Assembly: GCF_004803635.1 (NCBI RefSeq) | Contig: NZ_SSWX01000006.1 | Location: forward strand, 124,001 to 188,000 | Source of the DNA: Lampropedia aestuarii | Lineage (GTDB): Bacteria; Pseudomonadota; Gammaproteobacteria; Burkholderiales; Burkholderiaceae_C | DNA length: 64,000 bases | Reading direction: 5' to 3' | Part shown: in pieces, positions 1-8,637 of the stretch | Numbering within the stretch: the stretch's first letter is position 1 | How the letters are laid out: every line of letters starts with the position of its first letter | The notes under the pieces: model-generated | Seen by the model: the letters and a program-made list of their open reading frames with translations, nothing else | The model's database searches: none | Told to the model about the DNA's origin: nothing | Program-made: the position numbers and the translations under genes

Positions 1-536
1 TCACGTGCGGCATGGCCAGCCAGGATGGCGCCAGCCCAAGCCGGCAAGTCTGCAGCAGGTGCCAACAGTGCTTGTTGCAAGAGCAGCGTGTGCTCACAGC
101 CCAGATCCGCGATAGCGCTGTTGCTGCGTCGCAGTTGTTCTACGTCATTGGCACTGAGCTGGTGGCCGGCTGGGTAGACCAGGACTTCTTCAGCCCAGTC
201 AATGCGCAGGGCGGCGCTATCGAGTCGTCTGGCCCAGGCCCACTGCCGCACACGGATGGAGCCTTCGCGCCAAGCCGATTTAAAGGTATGGGCCTTGATA
301 GGAAATACGGTGGCCAATTCGTTGGCATGGGCCACCGAAAAAACCAGCACGCAGCCTGGCCATGGCTCGGGCAGGCCTTGTAGCCTGAGTGCCAGGTGCT
401 GGCGGGCGTGCTCCAGGATTTGGTCCAGCACCACCGGGCCTTGGGCCAAGGCCGCAGACGCGCTCCAATGCGCCCTGGGCACTTCTGTGCGAACTGGCGG
501 GCTGTTGGAGTGAAAGGATGGAACCGGTAGGCTCAT
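1..536 (-). CDS. Hypothetical protein, 3' end beyond window
   Basis: The frame is open from an ATG at 536 to the window edge, so at least 178 codons are present and the C-terminus is missing. The start is supported by an AAAGG Shine-Dalgarno seven bases upstream. The product is soluble-looking, with no signal peptide or membrane segment, and is rich in Trp, Ala and Leu (for example PEPWPGCVLVFSVAHANELA, then a stretch ending in EEVLVYPAGHQLS). I do not recognise the family. It may be expressed with the OmpA-type gene, which ends 223 bases upstream on the same strand. Confidence 0.6.
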   Translation of the reverse strand, partial: MSLPVPSFHSNSPPVRTEVPRAHWSASAALAQGPVVLDQILEHARQHLALRLQGLPEPWPGCVLVFSVAHANELATVFPIKAHTFKSAWREGSIRVRQWAWARRLDSAALRIDWAEEVLVYPAGHQLSANDVEQLRRSNSAIADLGCEHTLLLQQALLAPAADLPAWAGAILAGHAAR

Positions 537-759
537 GGCTAAACCTTTGCAGACAATCAATGCGCAGGTGCTACAACGCACGCTCACGGCTTTGGCATAG
601 ACCAGCTCTGCACAAAGCCCTGTGGTGGCTGAGCACGACCTCAGACGGTCTGGCGTGCACGTTTTTTTCGTCCATATCGATGGCTATGGCGTTCAAAAGA
701 GCGCCTGGAGCGCACCGTGGGGCTATACGCATTTCAGCAGCGGGGGCAATAGCAGCGGT

Positions 760-1275
760 CTAGCGATAGTCGAATTCCACCCGGCGGTTGCGCTGGTGGG
801 CGGCCTCATTGCTGCCGACATCGGCCAGTTGTTCTTTGCCGTAGCTCACCGCTTCCAGTTGTTTGGCATCTACGCCCAGGATCTGCAGCGTTTGTTTGAC
901 GGTTTGTGCACGTCGCTGGCCCAGCGCCAGGTTGTACTCCGAGCCACCACGGGCATCGGTATGGCCGCGCAAGACGACTGCCCGCTCAGGGTGCTGTCGC
1001 AGCCATTGCGCATGGGCCTCGACCACGCTGCGGTCGCTGGGGCGAAGTGCATCGGAGTCAAAATCAAAATACACCAAGGTGGCGACATTTTCGGGGCCCC
1101 GGCCTGCCGGGGCAGTTTGAGCGACGACCGAGGCGACGCTGTTGGTGGCGCGCGGTTTGCCAAACGCATAGGTATGCGATGACTTTTCGGAGCTGCTGGC
1201 GCCTGTGTTGGCACAAGCCGATAAGGCCAGCGCCAACAACGCGCAGACTGGTAAGGTGATTCGAAGCATGGACAT
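760..1275 (-). CDS. OmpA/Pal-family peptidoglycan-binding lipoprotein
   Basis: A 171-residue protein with a lipoprotein signal peptide whose lipobox LALSAC places the lipidated Cys near residue 20. After a short linker comes an OmpA C-terminal domain (about residues 60-170) with the typical YFDFDSDALR opening, the GHTDARGGSEYN core and an NRRVEF ending. Members of this family anchor the outer membrane to meso-diaminopimelate in peptidoglycan. The ATG at 1275 is chosen because GAGAGA lies just upstream; a second ATG at 1269 is possible. It follows the large repeat protein by 60 bases on the same strand and may be co-transcribed. OmpA-like proteins commonly accompany secreted adhesins, but no tol genes are present, so it should not be called Pal itself. 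Confidence 0.9.
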   Translation of the reverse strand: MSMLRITLPVCALLALALSACANTGASSSEKSSHTYAFGKPRATNSVASVVAQTAPAGRGPENVATLVYFDFDSDALRPSDRSVVEAHAQWLRQHPERAVVLRGHTDARGGSEYNLALGQRRAQTVKQTLQILGVDAKQLEAVSYGKEQLADVGSNEAAHQRNRRVEFDYR

Positions 1276-1335
1276 AAGGCTCTCTCGATAAGGTTGCCAC
1301 TGCGTTGCAGTGGCAACCAAGGGGCTTGCGCGTGT

Positions 1336-4300
1336 TTAGGCGACTTGGTGGTGCTGCAGTTGCTGCGCCAAAGACAGACCGGTGTCGCTGTCGGCAATGC
1401 TGCTGATCGGCGCTGTGATGGACTCCAGTCCATCATTGCTTGCTGTGGCCAGTGGCGCGATTTGGGCCTTGCCCAGCAAACCGCCGAGCAAGCCGCCGCC
1501 GCCCAGCAAGCCGCCGAGCAAACCGCCGTTGCTGCTGCCACCCAACAGGCCGCCATCACCACCGGTGATGCCGCCCACCAAGCCGCTGACCAGGCCGTTG
1601 TTGCCCAGTAGTCCATCGAGCAAGCCTGCGTTGCCTCCGGCAACTCCACCGAGCAAACCGCCGACCGGACCGTTTTCGCCCAGCACGGTGCCGACCACGC
1701 CGCTGACCAGACCGGTTTCACCGACCAGGCCATTGAGCAGGCCACCGTCGCTTCCGGTCACGCCGCCAAGCAAACCGCCGACCAGACCGTTTTCGCCCAG
1801 CACGGTGTCGACCACACCACTGACCAGACCGGTTTCACCGACCAGGCCATTGAGCAGGCCACCGTCGCCACCAGTGACGCCGCCGAGCAGGCCACCGACC
1901 AGACCGTTTTCGCCCAGCACAGTGTCGACTACGCCACCGACCAGACCGTTTTCACCGACCAGGCCACCGAGCAGGCCGCTGTCACCACCGGTGATACCGC
2001 CGAGCAGGCCGCCACCAGTCACACCGCCTACCAGGCCACCGACCAGGCCGTCTTCGCCAAGCACGGTGTCGACCACGCCACCGACCAGGCCGGCTTCTCC
2101 GACCAGGCCATCGAGCAGGCCGCCGTCGCCACCGCTGACGCCACCGAGCAGGCCGCTGTCGCCACCGGTGACGCCGCCGAGCAGGCCGCCACCTGTTACA
2201 CCGCCGACCAGGCCACCGAGCAGGCCGCCACCTGTTACACCGCCGACCAGGCCACCGAGCAGGCCGCCACCTGTTACACCGCCTACCAGGCCACCGACCA
2301 GACCGTTTTCGCCAAGCACGGTGTCGACCAAGCCACCGACCAGGCCGGTTTCTCCGACCAGGCCATCGAGCAGGCCGCCGTCACCACCGGTGATGCCGCC
2401 AAGCAGGTCGCCACCGACCAGGCCACCGACCAGACCGTTGTCGCCCAGCACCGTGTCGACCAAGCCACCTACGAGGCCGTTTTCACCGAGCAGGCCATCG
2501 AGCAAGCCGCTGCCGCCGCCGCCGGTGACGCCGCCGAGCAGGCCCCCACCGGTCACGCCGCCGAGCAGCCCACCGAGCAGACCGTTCTCACCCAGCACGG
2601 TGTTGACTAAGCCGCCAAGGCCGGCTGCACCACCTGTGCCATTGCCTAAACCTGCGATTAAATCGTTGAGCACGCTGATCACTGGTGCCAGCGCCTGGTC
2701 TGGCACATTGACCAAGCCGTTGACCAGCTCAGTGAGTACGCCCAGTGGCCCGCCATCGACGTTGGTGAGGTTTTCCAGCGCGCCAGTGACCGTGCTCAGA
2801 GCGCCATCGCTTGGGTCGAGCAAGCCAGCCAGCAAGTCGCTGACTGGTTGTGCGACAGTGCCGCCCAACAGGCCGTTGACCACGTCATTGACGGAGGTCA
2901 CCAGGCCAGTGCCTGAGCCAGAGCCGTTGTCTGGAGTGGGCAGCAGGCCGCCGAGTACCGACTCGACCAAGCCGCCCAGACCTCCCAGGCCAGTTGCGCC
3001 GCCGCTGCCACCTAAGCCAGCAATCAGATCGTTGAGCGTGCCAATCACCGGTGCCAGTGCCTGGCCAGGTACGTTGGTCAGGCCATTGACGAGTTCTGTC
3101 AAGACACCCAGTGGGCCACCTTCAACGCTGGTCAAGCCCTCCAGAATGCCGGTGACAGCGCTCAAAGTGCCATCGCTTGGGTTGGTCAAACTGGCCAGCA
3201 ATTCGCTGACCGGTTCTGCAACAGTGCCGCCGAGCAGGCCGTTGACGACGTCGTTGACCGTGGTTACCAGGCCAGTGCCAGAGCCATTGCCTGTGTTAGG
3301 CAGCAGACCACCCAGGACCGAATCGACCAGTTCGGACAAACCGCCAGCGCCGCTGCTGTCAATCAAGCCAGCAATCAACTCATTGAGGGTACCGATGACT
3401 GGTGCCAGGGCCTGGTCAGGCACATTGGCCAGGCCATCGACGAGCTCGGTCAAAATGCCCAGTGGACCGCCATCGGCACTGGTCAAACCTTCCAAAATGC
3501 CTGTAACAGAACTGAGTGTGCCATCGCTTGGGTTGAGCAAGTTGTTGAGCAGCTCGCCCACTGGCTCTGCCACTGTGCCATTGGCCAGGCTATTGATTAC
3601 ATCTTGCAAGGCCGTTACAACGCCATCGCCTGGTTGGGTGGGAGGGGTGCCTGAGCCGCCCAAACCGCCGCCCAGTAGTCCACCCAGCAGGCCGCCCAGC
3701 AAGTCGCCAACGCCTGTCAACAAGCCGCCAAGCGCGCCGTTTTCACCCACGATACCGCCGAGCAGACCACTCTCGCCCAGTACGGCTTCGACTACGCCTG
3801 ACAGTCCGCCTTGTCCACTTCCATCGAGGCCGTTGATCAATTCATTGAGGGTCAGCAACAGCGGGTTGAGTGCGTCACCTGGGATCAGCGTCAGGCCATT
3901 GACCAGCTCGGTCAATGGGCCCAGAGCGCCACCGTTGGTATTGGTCAGGTCTTCCAAAATGCTGGTCACTGAGCTCAGGGTACCGGTGCTTGGATTGAGC
4001 AAACTGTCGAGCAGGTTGGTCAAAGGCTCAACCAAAGTTCCGTCACCAACAGTGCCCAGCACATCTTTTACAGATGTGATCAGGCCACTTCCGTCGGTCG
4101 GATCAGTAGGGCCAGTCGGATCAGTAGGACCAGTCGGATCGGTTGGGCCAGTTGGATCAGTAGGGCCGGTAGGGTTTGTCGGATTAGTAGGGTCGGTAGG
4201 ATTAGTCGGATTAGTTGGGTCAGTCGGATTAGTAGGATTAGTAGGGTCAGTCGGATTAGTAGAGTCCGTTGGATCAGTAGGGCCAGTTGGGTCTGTAGAG

Positions 4301-4989
4301 TCGGTGGGGCCAGTCGGATCTGTTGGCTCTGTGAAGTCAGTGGGTTCCGTTGGCTCCGTTGGATCGGTAGGGGCGGTAGGGTCTGTAGGAGTGGTGGGGT
4401 TGACCACTGGGTTGTCATCGTCGTCGTCCGATGAAGACGCTATCAAAGCAATTGCGCCAACGCCCAGCAAGCCAGCGAGCAGATAGTCACTGGCATCAGA
4501 GCCTGCAGTGGCCGATTCTTTGTTCACAATCAATCCGACTGCGCTGCCGTCGTCGTTGGCGGCGGCCACATCGACATTGCCAGAGGCCAAGTCCAGCACC
4601 ATGGCAGCTGCGCCGTCGTCATTCTTTTGGGTTGAGAGCGTTGCGTCCGTGCCACCTGCAAATGTCGCCACCAGAGACTGGCCGCCAGGACCCTGGAAGT
4701 TGGCTTGGGCACTGCCGTTTTCTGGCACGGTGATGCGATCGCCAATGAGCAGTTGGCTGCCGATTTGCGCGCTCATGGTCTGCCCATTGCGCACGATGAG
4801 CACGCCTTCAGAGGCCTGTGTCAAGGTTGCGATTGGCGCTGCGTTGGCCATGGCAGCATTGTTTGCAGGCATGGCCATAGTCGCTGGCGCACCAGCTTGT
4901 GCCAGTGTCACAGTGGCTGGTTGGTCCAGAGACTCAAAGGAACGGCTCAGGTTCGTTGATGTGTTGGCAGAAGAGGTGGTGACCGACAT
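1336..4989 (-). CDS. Large repetitive Thr/Pro- and Gly/Leu-rich protein, putative cell-surface adhesin
   Basis: A 1217-residue protein; the ATG at 4989 has a GGAGAA Shine-Dalgarno. Residues 60-145 form a FecR-like or retention-module-like domain ([23 protein letters not shown]). Residues 168-184 are hydrophobic and are followed by SSSDDDDD. Residues 197-299 are about 30 [12 protein letters not shown] repeats. Residues 302-806 hold four related units of 112-154 residues, each opening like [10 protein letters not shown] and containing [29 protein letters not shown] and a VLNDLIAGL-type element. Residues about 807-1160 are Gly/Leu repeats such as [14 protein letters not shown]. The last 57 residues are non-repetitive. 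The layout (N-terminal module, Asp-rich stretch, long repeats, adjacent OmpA gene) resembles LapA/BapA-type adhesins, but no RTX repeats or type I exporter genes are visible. Function is inferred. Confidence 0.75.
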   Translation of the reverse strand: MSVTTSSANTSTNLSRSFESLDQPATVTLAQAGAPATMAMPANNAAMANAAPIATLTQASEGVLIVRNGQTMSAQIGSQLLIGDRITVPENGSAQANFQGPGGQSLVATFAGGTDATLSTQKNDDGAAAMVLDLASGNVDVAAANDDGSAVGLIVNKESATAGSDASDYLLAGLLGVGAIALIASSSDDDDDNPVVNPTTPTDPTAPTDPTEPTEPTDFTEPTDPTGPTDSTDPTGPTDPTDSTNPTDPTNPTNPTDPTNPTNPTDPTNPTNPTGPTDPTGPTDPTGPTDPTGPTDPTDGSGLITSVKDVLGTVGDGTLVEPLTNLLDSLLNPSTGTLSSVTSILEDLTNTNGGALGPLTELVNGLTLIPGDALNPLLLTLNELINGLDGSGQGGLSGVVEAVLGESGLLGGIVGENGALGGLLTGVGDLLGGLLGGLLGGGLGGSGTPPTQPGDGVVTALQDVINSLANGTVAEPVGELLNNLLNPSDGTLSSVTGILEGLTSADGGPLGILTELVDGLANVPDQALAPVIGTLNELIAGLIDSSGAGGLSELVDSVLGGLLPNTGNGSGTGLVTTVNDVVNGLLGGTVAEPVSELLASLTNPSDGTLSAVTGILEGLTSVEGGPLGVLTELVNGLTNVPGQALAPVIGTLNDLIAGLGGSGGATGLGGLGGLVESVLGGLLPTPDNGSGSGTGLVTSVNDVVNGLLGGTVAQPVSDLLAGLLDPSDGALSTVTGALENLTNVDGGPLGVLTELVNGLVNVPDQALAPVISVLNDLIAGLGNGTGGAAGLGGLVNTVLGENGLLGGLLGGVTGGGLLGGVTGGGGSGLLDGLLGENGLVGGLVDTVLGDNGLVGGLVGGDLLGGITGGDGGLLDGLVGETGLVGGLVDTVLGENGLVGGLVGGVTGGGLLGGLVGGVTGGGLLGGLVGGVTGGGLLGGVTGGDSGLLGGVSGGDGGLLDGLVGEAGLVGGVVDTVLGEDGLVGGLVGGVTGGGLLGGITGGDSGLLGGLVGENGLVGGVVDTVLGENGLVGGLLGGVTGGDGGLLNGLVGETGLVSGVVDTVLGENGLVGGLLGGVTGSDGGLLNGLVGETGLVSGVVGTVLGENGPVGGLLGGVAGGNAGLLDGLLGNNGLVSGLVGGITGGDGGLLGGSSNGGLLGGLLGGGGLLGGLLGKAQIAPLATASNDGLESITAPISSIADSDTGLSLAQQLQHHQVA

Positions 4990-5089
4990 GATGTTTCTCC
5001 AGAAAACCCAAAATCTAAAAATGCACGCCGCCGTTGTGACCGCTGCAATCTCGCATGGCTTTGATTTCTGCAACTTGTATGCCACCACA

Positions 5090-5220
5090 AATTTTTTTGT
5101 AGTTGTGTTTTTTTTATTTTAAATATCTGATTTATATTGGTTTTTTATTTTGTTGAACAATTCCATTACAAGGCGTTACGCCGTGTGTTACGTTACGTTC
5201 CGCCCAAATCTACGTTACGG
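5090..5220 (-). promoter_or_regulatory. AT-rich upstream region of the large repeat gene with four GTTACG motifs
   Basis: Upstream of the repeat-protein start, about 5092-5160 is dominated by T and A runs on the plus strand, unlike the surrounding GC-rich DNA. Immediately beyond it GTTACG occurs at 5175-5180, 5187-5192, 5192-5197 and 5214-5219, the first inside the palindrome GGCGTTACGCC. This looks like a promoter with an array of protein-binding sites, but no -10/-35 pair can be assigned with certainty. No gene is seen between 4990 and 5388; the rest of the gap to 5705 is repeat copy A and a short leader. Confidence 0.35.
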
Positions 5221-5388
5221 CACATGCTGTTTGCAGCAGTTGTGAGGCATGTGGGTGGCCGCTTGTATGCTGCAAGATGGCCTTGGTGGGGCATGGCCTG
5301 CCAAGATGTGTTGTAGATGACGCACGCCTGAAACAGCGTGAGGCAGCTCCTATACAATCGGCATCCTTGCACTGCCACAGTTGCCTTA

Positions 5389-5651
5389 GAGCCTGTTCAC
5401 AATCTCTACGCAGACCGCGTTGGAGCCCAAAAGGATATGATGCGCGGCAAAAACCGCAGTCGGGCTAGCTGCCCGGCGAGGATTTGTAACAAAGCAGCGT
5501 GCCTTTTGGACACCAACCCGAAGGGCAAGGCACAAAAAAGCGCATTACTGCGTTGCCCGTTTTGCTCATACAGACGTATGAGCGGCAACAGGCGCCTAGT
5601 ACTGCCACCTTTTGAGTCTTGCGCGACTGCGTGGGGATTTTGAACAGGCTC
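5389..5651. mobile_element. MITE-like dispersed element, copy A (263 bp)
   Basis: The element begins GAGCCTGTTC and ends GAACAGGCTC. The terminal inverted repeats extend about 30 bases inward with a handful of mismatches, through CTACGCAG on the left and its counterpart on the right. The interior shares long stretches with copies B and F, including GTTGGAGCCCAAAAGG and AAGGCACAAAAAAGCGCATT. The flanks are TTA on the left and TTG on the right, so the target duplication is imperfect here. There is no coding capacity worth calling. It sits between the divergent promoters of the large repeat gene and the TPR gene. Confidence 0.75.
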
Positions 5652-5705
5652 TTGGAGAGCTGTAGTGGTGAAGTCAACGGATGTTTTTGAACCTAAAGGG
5701 CCTGT

Positions 5706-7160
5706 ATGTCTATTGCGTCTAAGAGAGTGCTGTTTTCACTGAATCCCACAACAGCCCTTTCTTCCATAACAGCTCGGCAAGGCACCGGCTCTTTGCGTCA
5801 GCAATTCAAGTTGTCTATGGCCGCGCGCTTGATGGCGCTGGTGGTCGGTGCTTGCGCTGTGTATGGCAGCGGTGCTGCCTGGGCTGACCAGGTAGTCGTG
5901 GATGAAATTTCTGGTTTGTTAGAGCAAGGCAGACTGGAGCAGGCAGCCAAACGCGCTGACGCGTATGTCAAGAGCAATCCCGGTGATGTCCAGGTGCGTT
6001 TTTTGCAAGGTGTGATTGCCACGGAGCAGGGCAGTAACGCCAAGGCGATTGATATTTTTACGGCGATTTCGCGTGAGTATCCACAGTTGCCAGAGCCGTT
6101 TAACAATTTGGCTGTACTGTATGCGGCCCAAGGTGAAGAGCGCAAAGCCGTTGAAGTGTTGGAGTCGGCGATTCGCACCAACCCCAGTTATGCGACCGCA
6201 CACGAGAATTTGGGCGATTTGTATGCCCGCATGGCCAGCGAAGCCTATACCAAGGCCTTGCAGCTTGATGATTCGCGCAAGGCTTTGCAGCCCAAGCTGT
6301 CCATGATTACGCAGATTGTGCCGCTCCAAGATGGGGCAGGTGCTGCGCGCACTAACGAGGCCGTGCAGGTGGCCCAAATGCCTGCTCAGGCACAAACGCC
6401 AGCACACCTGCGTCAAACGCAGGCGCGTGAAGCTGCGCAAGAAGAGCAGCAACGCCTGGCGCAGCAAAAACAAGAGCAAGAGCAAGCCCGCCAGCTTCGT
6501 CTGGAAGCCGAGCAGGCCGCCCAGCGGCAATTGGCTGATAAAGCGGCGGCAGACAAAGCCGCAGCAGACAAAGCCGCAGCAGACAAAGTGGCCACTGAAA
6601 AGGCTTTGGCTGAGAAAGCGGCAGCTGAGCAGGCTGCGCTTGCACAAGCGACGGCAGACAAAGCCGCAGCTGAGCAGGCTGCCGCCGACAAACTGGTCGC
6701 ACAACAGCGCTTGGATGACGCGAAAAAGGCCGCTGAACCAGCCAAAGCAGAGCCGTCTGCGCCGCAAGCACAAGCAGCGACAAAACCAGCCGAGCGCCCT
6801 GCCAATTCGACGGCCAGTGCGGTTGCAGACATCAATGCTGTAGTCAAGGCCTGGACCACGGCCTGGGAGGCGCAGGACATGCCGGCTTATTTTGCTGTTT
6901 ACAGTGCCGACTTCAAGCCAGCCGATGGCAGCACAGTGGCGCAATGGAAGGCACAACGCACGGAGAGAACCGTGGGACGGCCCAAGATCACGGTGCAACT
7001 GCGCAATCTGAAAGTTACCGGCGTCAGCAACGACGCGGCTACTGTGCGCTTTCACCAAACTTACACCGCCGGTGGATTCAGGGCGGCGACACAGAAAACC
7101 TTGACGATGAAAAAAGAAGGCGGGCAGTGGCGCATTGCTAGCGAAAGAACAGGTGGTTGA
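5706..7160 (+). CDS. TPR protein with Ala/Lys-rich coiled region and NTF2/SnoaL-like C-terminal domain
   Basis: A 484-residue protein. After a basic N-terminal extension, a hydrophobic segment at about residues 38-60 ending in GAAWA looks like a signal sequence. Two to three TPR-like helix pairs follow (about 65-200). About 230-345 is a low-complexity segment rich in Ala, Lys, Gln and Glu with repeated AADKAAADK, probably helical or coiled. The C-terminal 115 residues (VVKAWTTAWEAQDMPAYF to GGQWRIASE) have the NTF2/SnoaL-like form found at the end of Cds6-type L,D-transpeptidases. The stop overlaps the start of the L,D-transpeptidase gene, so the two probably act together at the envelope. AAAGG precedes the ATG at 5706; 5817 is an alternative start at the signal sequence. 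Confidence 0.85.
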   Translation: MSIASKRVLFSLNPTTALSSITARQGTGSLRQQFKLSMAARLMALVVGACAVYGSGAAWADQVVVDEISGLLEQGRLEQAAKRADAYVKSNPGDVQVRFLQGVIATEQGSNAKAIDIFTAISREYPQLPEPFNNLAVLYAAQGEERKAVEVLESAIRTNPSYATAHENLGDLYARMASEAYTKALQLDDSRKALQPKLSMITQIVPLQDGAGAARTNEAVQVAQMPAQAQTPAHLRQTQAREAAQEEQQRLAQQKQEQEQARQLRLEAEQAAQRQLADKAAADKAAADKAAADKVATEKALAEKAAAEQAALAQATADKAAAEQAAADKLVAQQRLDDAKKAAEPAKAEPSAPQAQAATKPAERPANSTASAVADINAVVKAWTTAWEAQDMPAYFAVYSADFKPADGSTVAQWKAQRTERTVGRPKITVQLRNLKVTGVSNDAATVRFHQTYTAGGFRAATQKTLTMKKEGGQWRIASERTGG

Positions 7161-8428
7161 TGTCGTCTCCAATTGCAGCTGCGCATCGCCGCAGCGGGGT
7201 GGGCGCCGTGGCCCAAAGGCGCCCTCGCCCGGTGCTGCGTAGCCTGGTTGTAACCCTGGGCATATGGCTGGCGCTGTTGGGTGGATCTCAGGCTCAGCGC
7301 GCCCAGACTTTGCCAGAGAGCGCGCAGACCGACAGCTTGCAGGCCGAGTCGCGCCTCGTGTATGTGTTCCAAAAGATCGAGCAAAACCAACTCAATGAGG
7401 CGTTGGCCGAGCTGGACGTGCTGCTGGCCAGCACCCCCAATTTCCGCTTGGCACAGCTGGTGTATTCCGACCTGCTGCGCCTGCGCAGCGGTTTGTCCTT
7501 GAACCAGGCCAGCGAGGCCGAGCGCGCAAGCCTGCAAGGGCTGCATGACGAGCTGCGGCTGCGGCTCTCAGCGGTTGCCGCGCCGCCACCGCAGGGTGCA
7601 GTCCCTGCGCAGTTTCTCAAACTCGACCCCAGCGTGCGCCACGCCATTGCTGTCGATGCAGCCAAGTCGCGCCTGTACCTGTTTGCCAATGGTGAGCAAG
7701 GCCTGAGCCTGGTTGGTGACTTTTATATTTCGGTGGGCAAGCAAGGCGTGGACAAACGCGAGGAAGGCGATCAGCGCACGCCACTGGGCATGTACTTCAC
7801 CACGCGCATGATCCCTGGCGCGAAGCTGCCTGATTTGTATGGCGTGGGGGCCTTGCCAGTCAATTATCCCAATGACTGGGATCGCTTGCATGGCCGCACC
7901 GGCAGCGGCATTTGGTTGCACGGCTCGCCCTCGGACCAGTTTGCCCGCGTGCCGCAGGCCAGCGACGGCTGTGTCGTTTTGTCCAATCCCGATATGCAAT
8001 TGTTGCTGCAAACCGTGGATCGGCGCACGCCTGTGCTGTTTGCGCCCTATTTGGATTGGGTGCAGCCCCAGGCGCTGCAGCCAACAATGGCTGCATTTGA
8101 TAAAACCGTCCACGCCTGGGCTTTGGCCCGCTCCAGCGCCGCGGGCATGGGCGGCTTGGACATTTTCTACACGCCTGAGTTGCGTGAGTCGGCCAGCCAG
8201 CGCAAACTGTTTGAGCGGCAGGCCAAACACTATGCCTCCAGAGACTTTCGCCTCGCTGAGACCTCACTCTACGAGTGGCGTGATGCGATGGGAGAGGTGC
8301 GCATTGTGAACGTGCGCTCGTTCAGCCCTGAGTTTCCCAATGGCCTGTCGCTGCGCCAATATTGGCGCCAAAACAATGGCCAATGGCAGATCTTTTCGGA
8401 AGATGTGCTGGCTGAACTCCAGCCTTGA
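7160..8428 (+). CDS. L,D-transpeptidase (YkuD domain) with Cds6-like C-terminal domain
   Basis: A 422-residue exported protein with a signal sequence at about residues 25-45. A helical region (50-140) precedes a YkuD catalytic domain (about 155-300), which carries the motif HGSPSDQFARVPQASDGCVV, including the conserved His and the catalytic Cys. The C-terminal 110 residues (RDFRLAETSLYEWRDAMGEV to NGQWQIFSED) are NTF2/SnoaL-like and match in kind the end of the preceding TPR protein. The family makes 3-3 peptidoglycan cross-links or attaches proteins to peptidoglycan. Its ATG overlaps the previous stop by one base (TGATG), which indicates translational coupling. A TTG three bases upstream is an alternative start. 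Confidence 0.9.
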   Translation: MSSPIAAAHRRSGVGAVAQRRPRPVLRSLVVTLGIWLALLGGSQAQRAQTLPESAQTDSLQAESRLVYVFQKIEQNQLNEALAELDVLLASTPNFRLAQLVYSDLLRLRSGLSLNQASEAERASLQGLHDELRLRLSAVAAPPPQGAVPAQFLKLDPSVRHAIAVDAAKSRLYLFANGEQGLSLVGDFYISVGKQGVDKREEGDQRTPLGMYFTTRMIPGAKLPDLYGVGALPVNYPNDWDRLHGRTGSGIWLHGSPSDQFARVPQASDGCVVLSNPDMQLLLQTVDRRTPVLFAPYLDWVQPQALQPTMAAFDKTVHAWALARSSAAGMGGLDIFYTPELRESASQRKLFERQAKHYASRDFRLAETSLYEWRDAMGEVRIVNVRSFSPEFPNGLSLRQYWRQNNGQWQIFSEDVLAELQP

Positions 8429-8637
8429 CAGGGGCTCTGCAGCACTCTGCGGTGTCTTTCCTTTGGGCCGCTTGCCAATTCGGCTGATAATGTGGCCTTC
8501 CATGTGAGGCGCATCCGTCCAGCTCGCAGACCCAGCAGCGGCGCTTCGTGTTCTCCTGTTTTTATTATTTGTAGCCATACTGCTTAGATGCGGGTGTTTT
8601 TTGGCTGCAAATGCCTGCATCACACTTGAATCTGTCA

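Noticed and set aside
760-1275. The OmpA-type lipoprotein as Pal of the Tol-Pal system
   Set aside because: The domain fits, but no tol genes or ybgF are nearby and it follows a repetitive surface-type gene.
1382-4486. A 1034-codon open frame on the plus strand opposite the large repeat protein
   Set aside because: It is rich in Ser-Arg-Pro-Pro and mirrors the Gly/Leu and Pro/Thr codon repeats of the minus-strand gene. It is open only because the repeats exclude stop codons in that frame, and it lacks an independent start signal.
5389-5651. The dispersed repeats as CRISPR arrays
   Set aside because: The repeats are single, far apart, 130-276 bp long with inverted ends, and have no spacers or cas genes.
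5919-7172. A 417-codon minus-strand frame opposite the TPR gene
   Set aside because: Cys/Leu/Arg-rich antisense of the Ala/Lys-repeat gene; the plus-strand gene has clear domains.
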